From Oryzias latipes (Eukaryota > Chordata > Actinopteri > Beloniformes > Adrianichthyidae), in the NCBI RefSeq assembly GCF_002234675.1, contig NC_019872.2:14567950-14631949 (forward strand): a DNA stretch of 64,000 nucleotides, read 5' to 3'. Shown here piece after piece: positions 24,401-37,169 of the stretch. Each line of letters starts with the position of its first letter. Within the stretch, counting starts at the first letter, position 1. Position numbers and translations under genes: made by a program. The notes under the pieces are model-generated. The model did not search any database, was not told the DNA's origin, and was given only the letters and a program-made list of their open reading frames with translations.

Positions 24401-25374
24401 GGATCAATTTTGCCTGAGTTGCGCCTTCGTCTGCGTCTTCCGGCGTGGTGGCTTGGCCCCCCCGACAGGGGGCAGGTATATTCTTCGACAGGTACAAACA
24501 GCGTCTCATCTTTGCCGCTTGCTGCGTTCTCAGCTGTGCTCTCGTGGGAATCTGCCGTGACACTAGAGAAACTCATGGACTCTTTAGAAGAATCGAGAAC
24601 CGAACAAGAGCCTTGCGTACCTAAAAGTTGTGTGGAGGAGCTCATTTTGACCTCACTTTTTGTCGATTCGGAGTGGTTCGCCTGCGTTATTGGAATCCCA
24701 CTACCAACTCCGCCTCCTCCACCACCCCCACCATGATGTCTGTTGCGATGCCTTCTTCTTCCTCCGCTCTTGTAGGGGGACACCAAAAAGCAGTTGTCTG
24801 CTATCCCGCTGTTCAGGTTCAGAGGATCAGTTATATCTCTCGGAATGAGGATCTCCACTGGATCTCGACTCTTTGCAGGAAGTGGAGAGGATTTTGGTGT
24901 CTCTGCGTTAAGTGCCCTGTTGACCTCCTCATCCAGGAGGCTGTTCAGATTAAGCGGGTCAAAAATGTTGCCACCCAAGAGAAAGTTGGTGGGCAGGACA
25001 GAGTCACTCTCGGAGATGGCTCTTCGTCTCCTCTTGCTCGATGTGGGATGTTTGAAGTTAGAACTGGCTGTGTAGCGCCGCTTGGTTAATTTCGTTTGCT
25101 GTTGCTGTTGTTTGGAGTGAGGGAAGCTGTTCCTGCGATTGATGCTGTTCTCGCTCCCTCTGGCTTTTTGTCCCGCGCTGTCTGTGCTCGTGTGCTTTGG
25201 TGAGGCTGCAGTGCCCGGGACAGGACAGGCAGCTGCAAAGTCATGCGTGGCTGCATTTTCCTCCATCATCACGGACACACTGCTGTAACCTCCAGTACAG
25301 TCTGAGAGCTGCAGAGATGGCGTTGACCTGGCCTCTAAACTGCCAGTTTTTATGGCGTCCTCCTCGACAGACAT
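18404..25374 (-). CDS. mepce: 7SK snRNA methylphosphate capping enzyme (complete coding region)
   Basis: MEPCE (BCDIN3) adds a methyl group from S-adenosylmethionine to the gamma-phosphate of 7SK snRNA and stays in the 7SK snRNP, which holds P-TEFb inactive. Exons: 23605-25374 (590 codons), 18743-18961, 18521-18644 and 18404-18438; total 715 aa. Visible features are a disordered N-terminal half with a conserved block ([20 protein letters not shown]), a Gly-rich run, [13 protein letters not shown], the SAM-binding motif [13 protein letters not shown] (about 417-429), [20 protein letters not shown], then in exon 2 [14 protein letters not shown] and [15 protein letters not shown], and the end [14 protein letters not shown] 25374 is the first in-frame ATG in the exon, which starts at an acceptor near 25421; an upstream leader exon is implied. 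A charged linker of about 90 residues (about 464-553) splits the methyltransferase fold. Confidence 0.95.
20640..21060. repeat. Dispersed repeat related to 43330-43700
   Basis: This stretch shares blocks with 43330-43700: a gcgaatattgctccaggc-like block, tctattcc-atatatgaaa, cggttggcacttc, and gattggtca followed by a gtttaac run. The related sequence seems to resume on the far side of the foldback element at about 22233. That element therefore inserted into an older repeat. Class unknown; no clear terminal repeats. Confidence 0.45.
21067..22232. mobile_element. Long-inverted-repeat (foldback) element with a non-repeat centre
   Basis: Two arms are inverted copies of each other: 21067-21457 (391 bp) and 21801-22232 (432 bp). 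They start tatggagagaaattagac and end with the complement. The right arm has one extra internal unit of about 40 bp, from a short sub-repeat containing aaattaggatttgtgc. Direct repeats ccacac flank it at 21061-21066 and 22233-22238. The 343-bp centre is unrelated to the arms. No transposase is encoded, so movement would need one in trans. The long arms recall Mutator-like or foldback elements, but a 6-bp duplication does not settle the class. It lies inside mepce intron 1 (18962-23604). Confidence 0.85.
21620..21732 (+). promoter_or_regulatory. Promoter-like and first-exon-like cargo in the foldback element
   Basis: The centre of the foldback element holds ccagtagggggcac (21623-21636), a close match to the CTCF core. 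Next come cttccggaa (21647-21655), an ETS-type site, and a GC-rich stretch (agaacggcggcccatctcgg). It ends in a consensus splice donor, gaa before gtaagt at 21727. This order is that of a compact housekeeping promoter with a first non-coding exon. That it was captured from a host gene is inference. Confidence 0.4.
22351..22798. mobile_element. Non-autonomous hAT element in mepce intron 1
   Basis: The ends read cacatgtgtcaaactca and tgagtttgacacccctg; the common fish hAT end is caggggtgtcaaactca. Flanking 8-bp direct repeats are acaaagac (22343-22350) and acatagac (22799-22806), 7 of 8 identical. The inside has the usual ggccaaatgtggcccg motif. The 448-bp element has no transposase. Confidence 0.85.
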
Positions 25375-25609
25375 CTCTGTTAGTTTCCAGAACTGTTCAT
25401 TGAAACTTGTTTGTCCTTTGTCTGAAAACAAGGAAGAATACAGCTGTTAAAGGACCATCTGATCTCTTATAATCCCTTGAATAAAACACCGTAAACATTA
25501 AATTAAGTTCCAAAAAAGTGCCAAAACAACCGATAGGTAGATTTTTGTTTAATTGCATTACAAAGAATGCAAAAAAAAAAGACAATGATAATTGATGTTT
25601 TTGCCAACA

Positions 25610-26195
25610 AAAACTTTAAATACCTAATCTGATGAAAGTTTTTGTGGCGTTTTTCTAACAATGGAGGACAAGTATAAAGACAATATAGCTAAAAATTTTG
25701 TTTCTGAGTGTTCCTTTATTCCAGTTGTTCCAAATCAGGGGCAGATGAAAAATGCCATTGGAAAAAGCTTGAAGCTGTGATGTGAAACCTACAACGACAA
25801 GCAACAAATTTATTCATCCTAGATAATGATATAGGTTGTTTTTTTTTGGACTAAAAACGACAAAATTTTAATTAAAAGACCACTGAGAACACTTTTTAAA
25901 ATAGACTTTAAATAAGTAAAATCATAATTTGGGATGTCATCTGCAACATGCTTTGGTCAAAAATGCTAGTACAGACAAAACATCTTTCTTTTTTAACCAC
26001 ACTGTTCCTGCTTGGTTCATGGTAGCATATAGAGGGAGGTTCCACCCGTCTCTGCTGCTCTACCTTATCAGAGATACATAAGGTTTATAGCATTTGTGCC
26101 ACCTGATTAGAAGGCACAAATATTCCTCATGCACTTCCTAACAAAACTACATTCAAACTTAAACTAACAGAGAAGGGACAGAAGGTCATCATATT
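25610..26195 (-). repeat. Copy D of the unclassified dispersed repeat family (reverse)
   Basis: Read on the minus strand this shares blocks with copies at 1690-2200 and 54770-55220: gttctcagtggtcttttaatt, catttttcatctgcccctga, then tctttatacttgtcctcca, ending near ctttcatcagattaggta. It lies upstream of the large mepce exon, in the intron after the leader exon. Confidence 0.55.
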
Positions 26196-27069
26196 CTCCA
26201 AAACCAAAAATACACCTTTAAGATGTGACGTTGCTATTGTTGTTGCTATTGTTTTTGTGCCTGTGTAGAAGAAACATGTTTGTTCTTCCACTATTCCTAC
26301 TGTTTAGAGCCTAAAAGAAAGGTTAATGCTTTTGTTGTTGTTTTCAATTGAAGAGTTAACTTTTAAAAAAAAAAAAAAAAAAGATGACAATCCTATATTT
26401 GTATATCTACAACTTCCTGGATAAACATTTCTGCAACTTCATAATTCATTATCAGCTTTACATTAAAAAAATAGATTTGGATGTTACCAAAACTAAAGTT
26501 TGAAGTTCTCAGAAAGTGGTTTTATAAAACTGTAGGATATTGTCATGATGATGTCATTTGCAAAAAAATCCAAACAAAATATTTGGATTTTCAGTGTTTT
26601 CGGTTTTAGCCTTATTTTAAAATCATGCAAACTGCATTATCTATGATTGATAAAAAAAAAAAGAATTGATTTGAGATTCATCGACATTGTTTTAAGGAAA
26701 CTTCAATCTGTTCTTTATGGTTGCATGCATTAAAAGTCATCTGGGGAGTCAGTGTGCAGATTCTGGCCTCCATAATTAAGTCAGGAAAGTAATAAGATGG
26801 ACAAAACGAACAGCAAATAAAATCATAAAGGAGAATCCGGGCATATTGAATATATAAAACATATAATTTTCTTAATAGTAAATAAATTACTTTGTTTTTA
26901 GCTGAGTGTTGCATTTTATTATATTAATTTTAAAGGTCCTACGGTCCGCGGCAGATTTTTCGTTAGCATTGCCCTCCTGACAGGCTGACATCTGAAGCGT
27001 GTCCACTCGGAGGTTGCTGACCTGAGAAGTTTCTGAGTCAGAGTCTGGAACAGTAGTTTGGGTTAGCAT

Positions 27070-27640
27070 GCTAGCCCTTAGCTCCTCCATCGTGGGCCAG
27101 AGCTCTGAAAACGTCGCCTAAACGTTTAGCTCTGGAGCAACAGTGGTGATAAATAAACGACCAAGTACCCACCTTCATGCGCTGACGGGTGAATCCAGAA
27201 CAAAAATAAACAAACAAATCCCAAGTCCGGTACGGGAAAGTGATACTATGTCCCAGATGGCCGCCGAACAGTGTGGTCACCGTCAGGATCCCAGTGTCAC
27301 CCCGCGGTGGTGCTCTCCCCGCCTCCGGCCGGGCCGTCTCCACCCCGCTCTGCTTCCACTCAAGCTAACGTTAGCCTAGCTAGCACCCCAGTGTCTCCGA
27401 GCCCAACGGCGCTCACGGTTTACACGCAAAGCACGGCCTGTACCCCACTAGGTCTCTCTTGTTTCCCCCACTGCCTTGTCGACTTGTTCGGTCAACTCCA
27501 GGCGGACAGTTTGGTGAATAAATGACAGCATTCGCTGACGAGAGTCGGCATGGCGGCGCATCCGGGCTTCGAGTTGTAAGCTTAACGTGACCGGGGCGGA
27601 GATCTGTGAGCTCGCGCAAGGTAGTGGGAACTCTTTGCCA
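27070..27640 (-). promoter_or_regulatory. CpG-rich promoter region of mepce (possibly bidirectional)
   Basis: GC and CpG content rises sharply against AT-rich flanks. The region lies about 1.7-2.2 kb upstream of the large mepce exon, where a leader exon is needed. A donor-like caggtcagc is at about 27020 on the minus strand, but which donor is used is unclear. On the plus strand, ATG at 27550 opens a 26-nt candidate exon (MAAHPGFE) that meets gtaagc at 27576, so a divergent transcript is possible. Open frames across the GC-rich DNA are not evidence of genes here. Confidence 0.5.
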
Positions 27641-30600
27641 TTAGATTCAGACCCCTAATCCCAGAAGAGGCCGCGAGCGAGTGGAACTTTTAATGACAGT
27701 CAGCAAACACATTTTAATGAACAAACTTGGCCATTGTTTTGGTCTAAAAACGGGACTATAAAGGCACAGATGCCCAACAACACAAAGTAGGTCCACATTG
27801 AGCAATTCTGCGGCCCTGACCACCCTCCCACCACCTCATCCTTCATCCATCATTTTAACAGTAATCTCTCATCTTCAGTATATTAGTAGCACTTTTTAAA
27901 GCATAAAATAAATCTTATTGTCAAGAGAAAAAAATTATAGCAATACCATTAATTATCTTCTGTCTGTCTGTCTGTCCGTCCTTTAAGTGAAATAATGTGA
28001 TAAAGTGCTTAAAAGTTTGGAAAAAGCAAAATTTCTAATAGTAATAGATTTAATTTCAGATCTGTAATTGAACGAGAGTATAAAATAATACTGACTGTCA
28101 AACACCTCAACAGTGTGTGTTTAGATTTGTTTAATCTTTTGCAGCAGCAGTCAAATGAATAACCTTTGCTTAATTCTAAGTCATGGAACAGATCCACAAG
28201 TGGCCTCCTCAGTAACCTGCTCACAACTTTACTTTGGATTTTCTTGAAAGGAAGATTCTTAGCAGAATTTCAGATTGATGTAACCTTTTACATTAATGCA
28301 TGATCGCTGCTTATAAGAAATTGGCCAAACAGTTGTGAGATGCTGTCTGATACAAAGCTGTGAAAGTACAATAGTTTCCTGTAATATTTGTAACTATCTA
28401 ACTTGGGAAAATAAAGTGAATTTAGGAGTTATGAACTTTCTCATCATTTTATATTACATTTGTTTTCTTTTTGTAAAGGGCTATTTCTTGATTTATAACA
28501 GCTTTCTTTTACGGCAGCAAATTTCAACACTTTCAAGCAAATTCATTACAGTTAGCAGCCTGAAATGCTTAGTTTGAAGCCAAAAGACATTTTAACACAT
28601 TTTTAAAAAGTGTCTCAAATTTGACATTTAGCTGATGTAACAGCTATTTCTAAATTAAATGACCACAATTAATTTTTCATTTTACCACGCATGAAGTGAT
28701 ATTCATGCTAACACAAGCACAACTTTCTAAGTAGCAAATGAAAACATTAAATATTTGCTTTGAATAACTTGTTTTTTTTTCTTCCAAACCCTTTTTTTTG
28801 CATTTGCTACACAAAGCTCTCCCTGTATTTTGATTGAAAATCATCACTCTCAACTGTTTATAGATCAAGCCATGTGATTTTCTGTCTTACAGCCTTTATT
28901 ACGTTGAGGGTAAAATCAAAATAGTTATTTTTTTAAAAACAAATTGGCAAAATATATGGAAGGTACAGTAACAGGTAAATGAAAGAAAAAAAATCAATGA
29001 CTACAATAAACTATTCTTTCTTGCAGTAGCATGTTTTTTTGTACTCTACATGTTATGTATTTTTATTGTTGTAGGTCAAATGAAAGTGTACAACTACAGT
29101 TGTACACATAAGCTTTAGGGTTGTTTTCTTCTACATACTTCATATTTCCAACACAATTATGAAGTATTTCTGGTATTTAAGTCTATTTGGGTGTTAGTGT
29201 GAGATATGACTGCCATCATGGACACCTTGATGTTGCTTCAGTGACCTTTTACATCTGTTTTCTGAATGGCCACAAGGGGGCGATCAAATCTTTTTTTTTT
29301 ACCATTTTTCTAAACAGTTTTATCCTGCGTTTAACACTGGATGTTCTTTCAGAATTTAATTTTTACGCGTTTTTTAAGGCTATATTAGTTTTCCCTTTCA
29401 TCGTTGTAAGTAAACAGACTCGATTTTGATTTGTAAAATAAAATATCACTTAACTTTGGATGTATATGTTGAGTTACTGTAATTGTGACAGGCACCAGCA
29501 CAATGTTTGCATGCCCTCCAGAGGGAAAACTGCTTATGTGCATGTGGTCAATCGAACATTTCAAGTTCATAAGTAAATTCTTATCCAGAGTAAAATCCTC
29601 CAGTAATATTCAATAAATGCTTGAATGCAGCTGTAACATCAGTGTTATCTCTCTGTACTGTAGGCCTGGTTCTGATGGCTATCACAAAACCCCACAAAAC
29701 TCCACAAAAACAGAAATTCAAATCATTGCATCAATTCTTAAAACAATAATACAATAATAACGACTATCAGTGACTTATACATGTAATATTAATAATGCAG
29801 AAAGTTTGATATATTTTTCCCCTAACCCTTAACATTATGCTAATATAAAACTTTTTGGAAGACAATATAATAAAAATAAATAACAAAGTAACATTTGGAA
29901 AAAGGGAAAAAAATGTTTCAACGGGTGTTTTATTATCTCTGGTAGTCTGAGTGTGGAGCATGCTCCTAATTGCTTTTCAAATCAGTGCAACAGACTCTCC
30001 GGTTTAATGAGTCACCCCTCCTTTGTAGTCTCTATGGAAGAAAACTAAAACGAGAGGGTACCTGTCCCCCTCCTTTTCTGTCACCCTCTTTTCTCATGGT
30101 AATGTGGGTGCGGTCTTCAATCCCGGACACCATCTGCCCTTCCTCAGGGTCTGCGCCTCAAGCGCTCTGGACATATTCAATTGTTTGTGTGTGTCCAAGC
30201 AGAAAGTGGTGAACACATATGGTTCTTGAGGCCCTCTGTGAAGAGCACGAGCCGGCTGGTCATTATCCTGCGTGTGACAGAGGGAGGGGCCGGCTCGCGT
30301 GTCCCGTGTGCGGTCACATCAGAACAACCCCCATGTCTACTCTGTGAGTTCACACTCTGTGCCACTGTGAGTGACCGTTGGCTGCTGGTCAGCAAAGTGG
30401 TGATTGTGTCATCTTTCACGTGGGATCAAAAGCGGGAGTGATTGCCTTTTAAATGACCTGCCTGATTTGAACTTACGAATGATTCCTATGAGTTTAGGTA
30501 GACAAATGTGAACAGTGTGGGATGCTTTTCTAATATTGATATTATAAACATACATTTGAATAAACACCTAAAAAAATGCTGCAAAGGAGAATGAAGGCGA

Positions 30601-33600
30601 CAAAAACATTGAAACTGTCAAACTAAGTATTCTGCAAGTGCAGTTAGATATTAAAGTAACTACTTCATTCCTAACAAAGAAAACACATTTAGTAATCTTC
30701 TTGAAGTCTTTAGCTGTTAAAATAGGAGTAAACTGTTAATGGTAACACAATTGTGGAAAAAAAATGAAAGGAAGTATGTCAGATTTGTGATATCACCCCT
30801 GCAACCACTGCAAAACTAGTTTTCTACCTCATTTGAACTGACGAGGTGGTCCACCAGTTAACGTGCACCACACTGACACACAGATTATGACTTTCCATCA
30901 GAGCTGCCCCCCTCGTTTAAAAAGCTGCATTCTCTTGGCTGCACCGAGATTAGTTATTGAACTGTCCAAGCAAAGGGGGAACAAGGCCGCTTCAGAGCCA
31001 CGCCACACAATGAGCCAGCTGTCAGGGGGAGGGGCTCGATCAGGCCTGTGTTGTCATGGACAGCATTTTGCGTTGCCCTTTGGGAGCTGATCGGTGCCCC
31101 CACGCCCAGGTCTGGTTAATTGTTAGATGGATCGGACGCGAAGAGTGCGTGACGGCTTATACACTAGAGGTAGCCCAAAAAATAGGAAAAGAACACCAAT
31201 CTTAAGAGAAAAACATCTCCAAAAGGTAGCAAATCTAGCAATTTATACTTAAGAAGAAATCTGATAAGATATCAAAATCTAAAAGCAAGATGTTTTACAC
31301 AAGCTTTCAAAAGAGGAAAATCCTGTCCGATAGAATTACTTAAAACTGAATGTTATACAGCCCAATAATACGTTTTTTTAACCAGTTTTAAGAAAATGAT
31401 TTGTATTATTTTGCGTTTTATGCACCTAAATGTAGTTCATTCTGATTATAGTGATAGTATTATAGTGCAATGAGTAGAAACTAGTCATTTTAGAAGAAAA
31501 TGTGAAAAAACTGGTACAAGTTGGCCTAAATTAATAAAACCTCATAAAACATTATAAAATTTAAAACATTCTCAAAACAGTACCAAAAATGACAGTGCAA
31601 TTATTTTCAAGTCTTAAATCAAGTTTTTCTATTGTCAAGAGTAAGGAGCAAAAGGATTTGGACCCATATAAAAGTGTTGTAACAATAATGCTCAAAGTTA
31701 TACATTAACTTGCTTCTTTTTTTTCAGGAATAACAAATAACTTTCTTGGAATTTCATTTTCACAAAAATGTATGAATCCCTTTTAGATTTTTGTCTACCT
31801 TCTGGTAACCAGTGTTTTTAGTTTACACTTTTCCAAAACTCCATAGCACTAATATGGTTTATCTTATAAGATCAAGGAGCCACACAAAACAGCTCTGTAT
31901 ATCCGAGGTCACTGATTCTCCCCTTTGCACATATCTTACAGAGGTGTGTTTCTGTGTCTTCCTGCCAGTGTGTGATCCCGTGTCCTTGCTGAGGGTCATG
32001 AATTACTTATGTGTCAAATCAGGCTGCTATGCTCATGAGAGAGCTGTCCTTTCAAACATTACTCTTGAGCCTGGGCTGTTCCTCTCTGACAAAACTGTAA
32101 AGCAGCGAGCTCCTCCTTATTTGAGATCACAAAAATCTTTCAAGTGTTCTGTTTTTTGTGAGGAAATAGTGTTGACATAATGCAATGCAGTTAGAAATAA
32201 AACTTCCAAATCAAATGAATGAAAATACAACAATAAATAGATTTGAATTTGATAGTTTTTCCTGATTCTTTTAGTTCTTGTTGTGTATTTTGTAAATTCT
32301 AAGTGCAGCTTTGCTTCAGATTTTGGACTCATGCTGACCAGGAACAATTGACATCCATTTTGCTGCACTCAGTTGTCTCTTGGGAGAGTTTTATAATTGT
32401 GTTAGGTCATTCAGATGACAGCTCTCTTGTTAAGGTGATGGTATATGTTGACCAACCAGCTGTAAGCAGTCATTCAAGTCTTCAATATCTCTTCTTCAAA
32501 GGGCTCTTCTTTGCATATTTAGACTTCTGAAGGTGGTCAACAAATAGCTTATTTGTTGTGGGCTTCATAAATTCTTGCTTTACTAATTACAGATTTATAG
32601 CAATTTTCTATATGAGTGGTGATTCCATCATTTTCTTCAGGATTTATAAACTCCATTAGAACAGAAGCTGGAAATTGATTTAGATTGTACAGGCTATATA
32701 ATAAAGAATCCCAAAATATACTCAAACAGCTCAGGGCAGGATAATGCGGCAGTAAATTAAAAAATAAATAAAGCCATTAGGTAAACATCTCTGTTTTATT
32801 GACTAATTCTCATTTAAACAGAAAACTGGATTGCAAAAGTTTAAAATAGTTTTTAGATTAAATTTAAATCCATCTTTGTATCAATCTGGTAAACAGGATT
32901 TTTACTGATCAACATCATTAAGATTAAAACAAATAATGTCATACATTTAGAAAAAAATTTCTACTAGTAGTAAATAATCAAAATACATAATAAGCAAAAA
33001 ACAGGGGTTCTTTGTTTTTGTGTATTCTCCCCTATGCCAGAATAAAACTTCTAAATAAGTAACACTTTATCTGTCCATTTAGCTCTGAACAATATCTACT
33101 CAGTGGAAGACAGTAACATTTTTAGTGTTTTCCTTATTTTTTCTATTTTTAGATCATCATATATGTCATTTTACTAATTTATTAGATCGCAACATTTAAT
33201 GAATTGACTTTAACACAATATTTCTGCTCATTTTAAAAGCTGCAGTGCAAAAAAGTTCTCTGTTAAACACTTTTTGATTTTGTTTGTTTTCCAGTTTCCT
33301 TTTCCCTTTTGGGAGGAGCTCTCCTTTAGTCTGCAATAATGAAAATTCAACTCAATTTTTCATTTGCGGTCCAATAATCTTTGCCTTCAAAACCCTCAAA
33401 ATGTAATATAGTTTTAAAGCCAAGCTTTCTCTTAGCAACACTTCATATTGTCAGCATTAGAAGATAGAATACTATTATTTAAATACCTGAAGAAATATTT
33501 AATAGATATCCTGAGTTTTTTTTCAGTTGAATGTAACTAACTTCTATTTTCCCCTCATATAACAGGATTTCATGTGATGCTTTACATTTCCTCTACCTGA

Positions 33601-33700
33601 ACTCCCAAAGCACTGTGAGTTCTGCCATAATGTGATCATCTAAACCATAATTTGATATGTTTTATACACTGTAATTGGCCAGTGCTGTTATTATTTGATA
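27640..33700. other. Gene desert with GC-richer islands
   Basis: Mostly AT-rich DNA without gene signals. A short (tctg)n run is at about 27960-27981. Two stretches, 30060-30440 and 30860-31150, are GC-richer and complex (for example agagggaggggccggctcgc and gtgacggcttat), without splice-consistent frames or transposon motifs. They could be conserved non-coding elements. The remainder shows nothing recognisable. Confidence 0.4.
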
Positions 33701-33839
33701 ACAAGCCATAGAACCCATCATCTCCAATTTCCCACCCTTCATTTTGTGGGGCTGCACATCCTTCTTGGATTGACGAAGGAGCAGCAGAGGAGTGATGCTC
33801 GTATAAACACAGAGGAAGTTTCTAGTTTAGATGTTCTCC

Positions 33840-34170
33840 TAGTGCGTGTTTAGATGGAAGCACTCCGGCTTCCATCCACAGTCCAAAAACGTGCTTAGTA
33901 GGTTGATTGATTTTTCCAAATTTTCCCTTAGGAGTATGGGAGTGTGTTTGCCTGTGTGTGGCCCAGCAATGGACTGGGAAACTATCCAGGGGAGAGGTGG
34001 GCACTGAGGGCCACATTCCTTCATATTTTCCAACATACCCTGGTCTGGCATGTTCTGATTTGCTGGACAAACCTGAACCAGGTAATTAGCCATGAGTAGG
34101 GCAAGAATATCTGGAAATCATGGAGACACACCGGCCCTCGAGGCCTGGAAGTGCCCACCTATGATCCAGG
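33840..34170. repeat. Degenerate fish retroposon tail
   Basis: The blocks ccacagtccaaaaacgtgct, cagcaatggactgggaaact, atccaggggag and gatccagggtgtacccca match the common fish repeat that has a dirt-simple order of 'tccaaaaacatg', 'cgatggactggc' and 'ccagggtgtacccc'. The copy is broken up and diverged, and boundaries are approximate. Confidence 0.4.
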
Positions 34171-34679
34171 GTGTACCCCATAGTTTACTGAGCAAATTAC
34201 TAAAATGCTTTGCTGACCAACTGTCAGGGGTCCTGCAAGGATATTTAACACCTCCTTGAGATAGACCAAGGAATCCTTCACCAGCAGTCTGAATGACAAC
34301 ACACCAGTTGCATGCGTTGACGTCTGCAGCTATGAATTGCTTGGGGAGGCTTGGCCAATTCCAGTGACAGCTGGGATGTACACCAGTTTACTCTCTGACC
34401 AAAAACAGATTTAGCAATTTTGAGAGCAACAGTAAATCACACACAAATGATTTATATTTGGGCTAATTTGCTAAAGGGTTATTTCTAATGCTGAGACATT
34501 TTACATTATTATTTCTTTCTGACTTTCCAGATTTGGACCAGTTTTGAAACACACTGTCCCTAAAAGTTTGGGTTCATAGATGCTGTATTGACTGGTGTTT
34601 TTCTTGAGCCATTCTATAATTTAGAAAACATTTCCCTCATTAGAAAACATTTGGGCAAAAAAACAAAGGGTCGGCGGTC

Positions 34680-34935
34680 ATTGTGTCCTTGGGCAAGACA
34701 CTTCACCCTCCCTGCCTTCAGAATTGCTCCACTGGTGTGAGTGAATGCCTATGAATGTCCCGGTGATGGTCAGAGGGGCAGCCACGCCTCTGTCAGTCTG
34801 CCCCAGGGCAGCTGTGGCTACCACAGTAGTTTACCATCACCAGGTATGAATGAGGAGTGAATGAATAATGGATATACATTGTAAGCGCTTTGAATGTCTG
34901 GAAAAGCGCAGATGAATCCAATCCATTATTATTTC
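34680..34935 (+). mobile_element. 5'-truncated SINE
   Basis: The body and tail match the SINE at 56645-57000: tgtccttgggcaagacactt, ggtgatggtcagagggg, cacgcctctgtcagtctgcc, gtaagcgctttgaatg, and aatccattattatt. The tRNA-like head is missing, as is usual for incomplete reverse transcription. Confidence 0.75.
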
Positions 34936-37169
34936 ATTATTTCAGAACAATCAAACTATAGGGAAACTACCAATTGCAATTAATTAATACAACTTATATT
35001 ATTACATTTTCACTATAAACATATTGCATAGTTTTTAAGCTTCAGCTTCATAACATTTTACACTGTTTAGGAAAATAAACTTTAAAACATAATTTTGTAA
35101 ACCACAGTTTGTATGAAATAAAATCCATGTAATAAGAACTTCTTGCTTAAGTACATGTTTATAAGATAAGCTATTTTGAAACTGTTTAAAATTTTTCCTT
35201 TCCAACATTTTAATTTTGAAAGACAATTTACAATTTTTGTGTTATTATCAATAAGAAAGTTAACAAAAATGTTGTAGCTAATGGAACATAAATGAAAAAA
35301 GTAACACAACTTCATGGATTTGCACACAGTTGTAAGTCTTTATATCAATACTATTAACAACACAGATCAGTTGTATTAGCACCATAATAGATGCATTTCA
35401 ATTAAATTAGATACATTTGTTTAACATACAAAAAAGGTGAGAAATAAAAATTAAGAAGGTAAGTTGAATATGACTAAAATTGGCAATAAAAGAATTCTGC
35501 TAATGAATGGATGTTAGCTTGCAATAGCTGAACAGACATTGTGTTGTGTCTTTAAAGTTTTTTCTTTTGATACACTTATTTATCCCAAAAGTGGGTTAAA
35601 CAGATATTTTTCATATGTCCAAGAAAACAAATATCCTCATTAACCAGGATCCAATGCAAAGGATTGCCTGACTAGGATAGCTGAACAAAGAATATAACAT
35701 TTGAAAGGAGTTTCTAGGAGTTTGTGCATTCCTCAGTTTTCCCTTTTGATAGTTTGTTTTCCATTTTCTGTGATCAATTTCTATTTCTCCTTTGGGATAA
35801 CACCATTGTAGTATTTTCATCACGTAGTTTAAAATCCTTTTTGTCGCAAAAAATGAAATAAAAGCCACACTTTGTGATTTGTGGTTATGAACAATCTTCA
35901 GTATTTTATTCTAAGTTTATCACCTTTGCAGTTTTAATTATTTAACCATTTTCACTTTTTCTGAAGTTAATTCTAAATAAAGAATCAACCCTGGTTTTCT
36001 AGCGTAATCATTAAATTGTTGATCAGGGGACAAATCTTAGCTCATATATGTATATATATTTTTTTACAAGAACAGTTTCTCAACACAGTCGTAAATTCCA
36101 AACAGAGCTCATTATTAAATGTTGGTGCAGATTTGTGCTTTGCCTCCAAGGAAATTTACAGGATTCATGATAAAAGCTTGATCACTGACTGCAGTAAATC
36201 ATGCTGCTTTAAGATGCAGCAGCAAGATGTCCTGTCAGCGTTTACGGCCTTACAGTAGCAAAGGGTGGATGTAACTTGGCTTCTTTTGACTGCACCAGTT
36301 AGCAGAATCCTTCACGTTTTTTTTTCTTTAAGACGCTGGATGGAAAGATAATAATGATATGCATTTATGAATGCATTTCAGAGTTACTTTGTCTTCTGCA
36401 TTTTCTCGCATGCCTCCCTTTAACAAGTACATACTTTTCACCATCACCAAAAGTGTGAAAATACACTTTTTTAGGTTGCGTAAAAACATTATGAAAATAG
36501 GTTTTTGACCAAATCTGAGAAAGAGAAGTACTGTCTATGGTATAATGCATCACTTATGTCAAAATCCTATTTTATATATAAAGGATTATAAAATTGTAGC
36601 ATTGAATTAATCAGACATGCCTATCCAATATGGATCCCATAATTCAAAGTAGGGCCAATGTGGAGAGAAAGGGTTTCTTCCAAGGAGACAAAGATGGTGC
36701 AGTTCTGTGCCCAGATGCGTTTGGTTTTGTAAAACCATGTTGCATTGTGGCTTTGATCAAAGTTCTTTTGGTCCCACCTGTTCAAAGATCTATGGAACAA
36801 GTGCATGTACTCTTAGAAGTTACAAAAGCAGTATTTTGTTTCTTATTCATTCCCAAACTGCCTTTGCTTTCTCTTTCTGTTTTTTTTTTCTTTAAGATTG
36901 TCCATATTACATGTAATGTGTCCACATTCACTTGTGATTCTCCTCACCCTAATTTAGAACAGGTGTGGGACCAGATTTGAAATGATCCTGTGATACGTTT
37001 CAGTCTAAAACATGGAATTTAGGTTCTACTTTCATGTATGCCTGGATGGATGCTGGCTCACAGTAATGGAGCAGGATGAGCTTCAGGGCTGGTAAAGGGA
37101 GCAGCCAGCATGTCTGCTTGAGTTGACTGTGCGCCCTTTTAAAACCTGTTACCATCACAGTTTCTGCCT

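Noticed and set aside
23652-25403. Several plus-strand open frames up to 153 codons
   Set aside because: They lie antisense to the large mepce exon, which has clear homology; GC-rich coding DNA produces such shadows.
27071-27343. 90-codon minus-strand frame in the CpG-rich region
   Set aside because: Open frames are expected in GC-rich DNA; no resemblance to a known protein, and it lies where the mepce leader should be.
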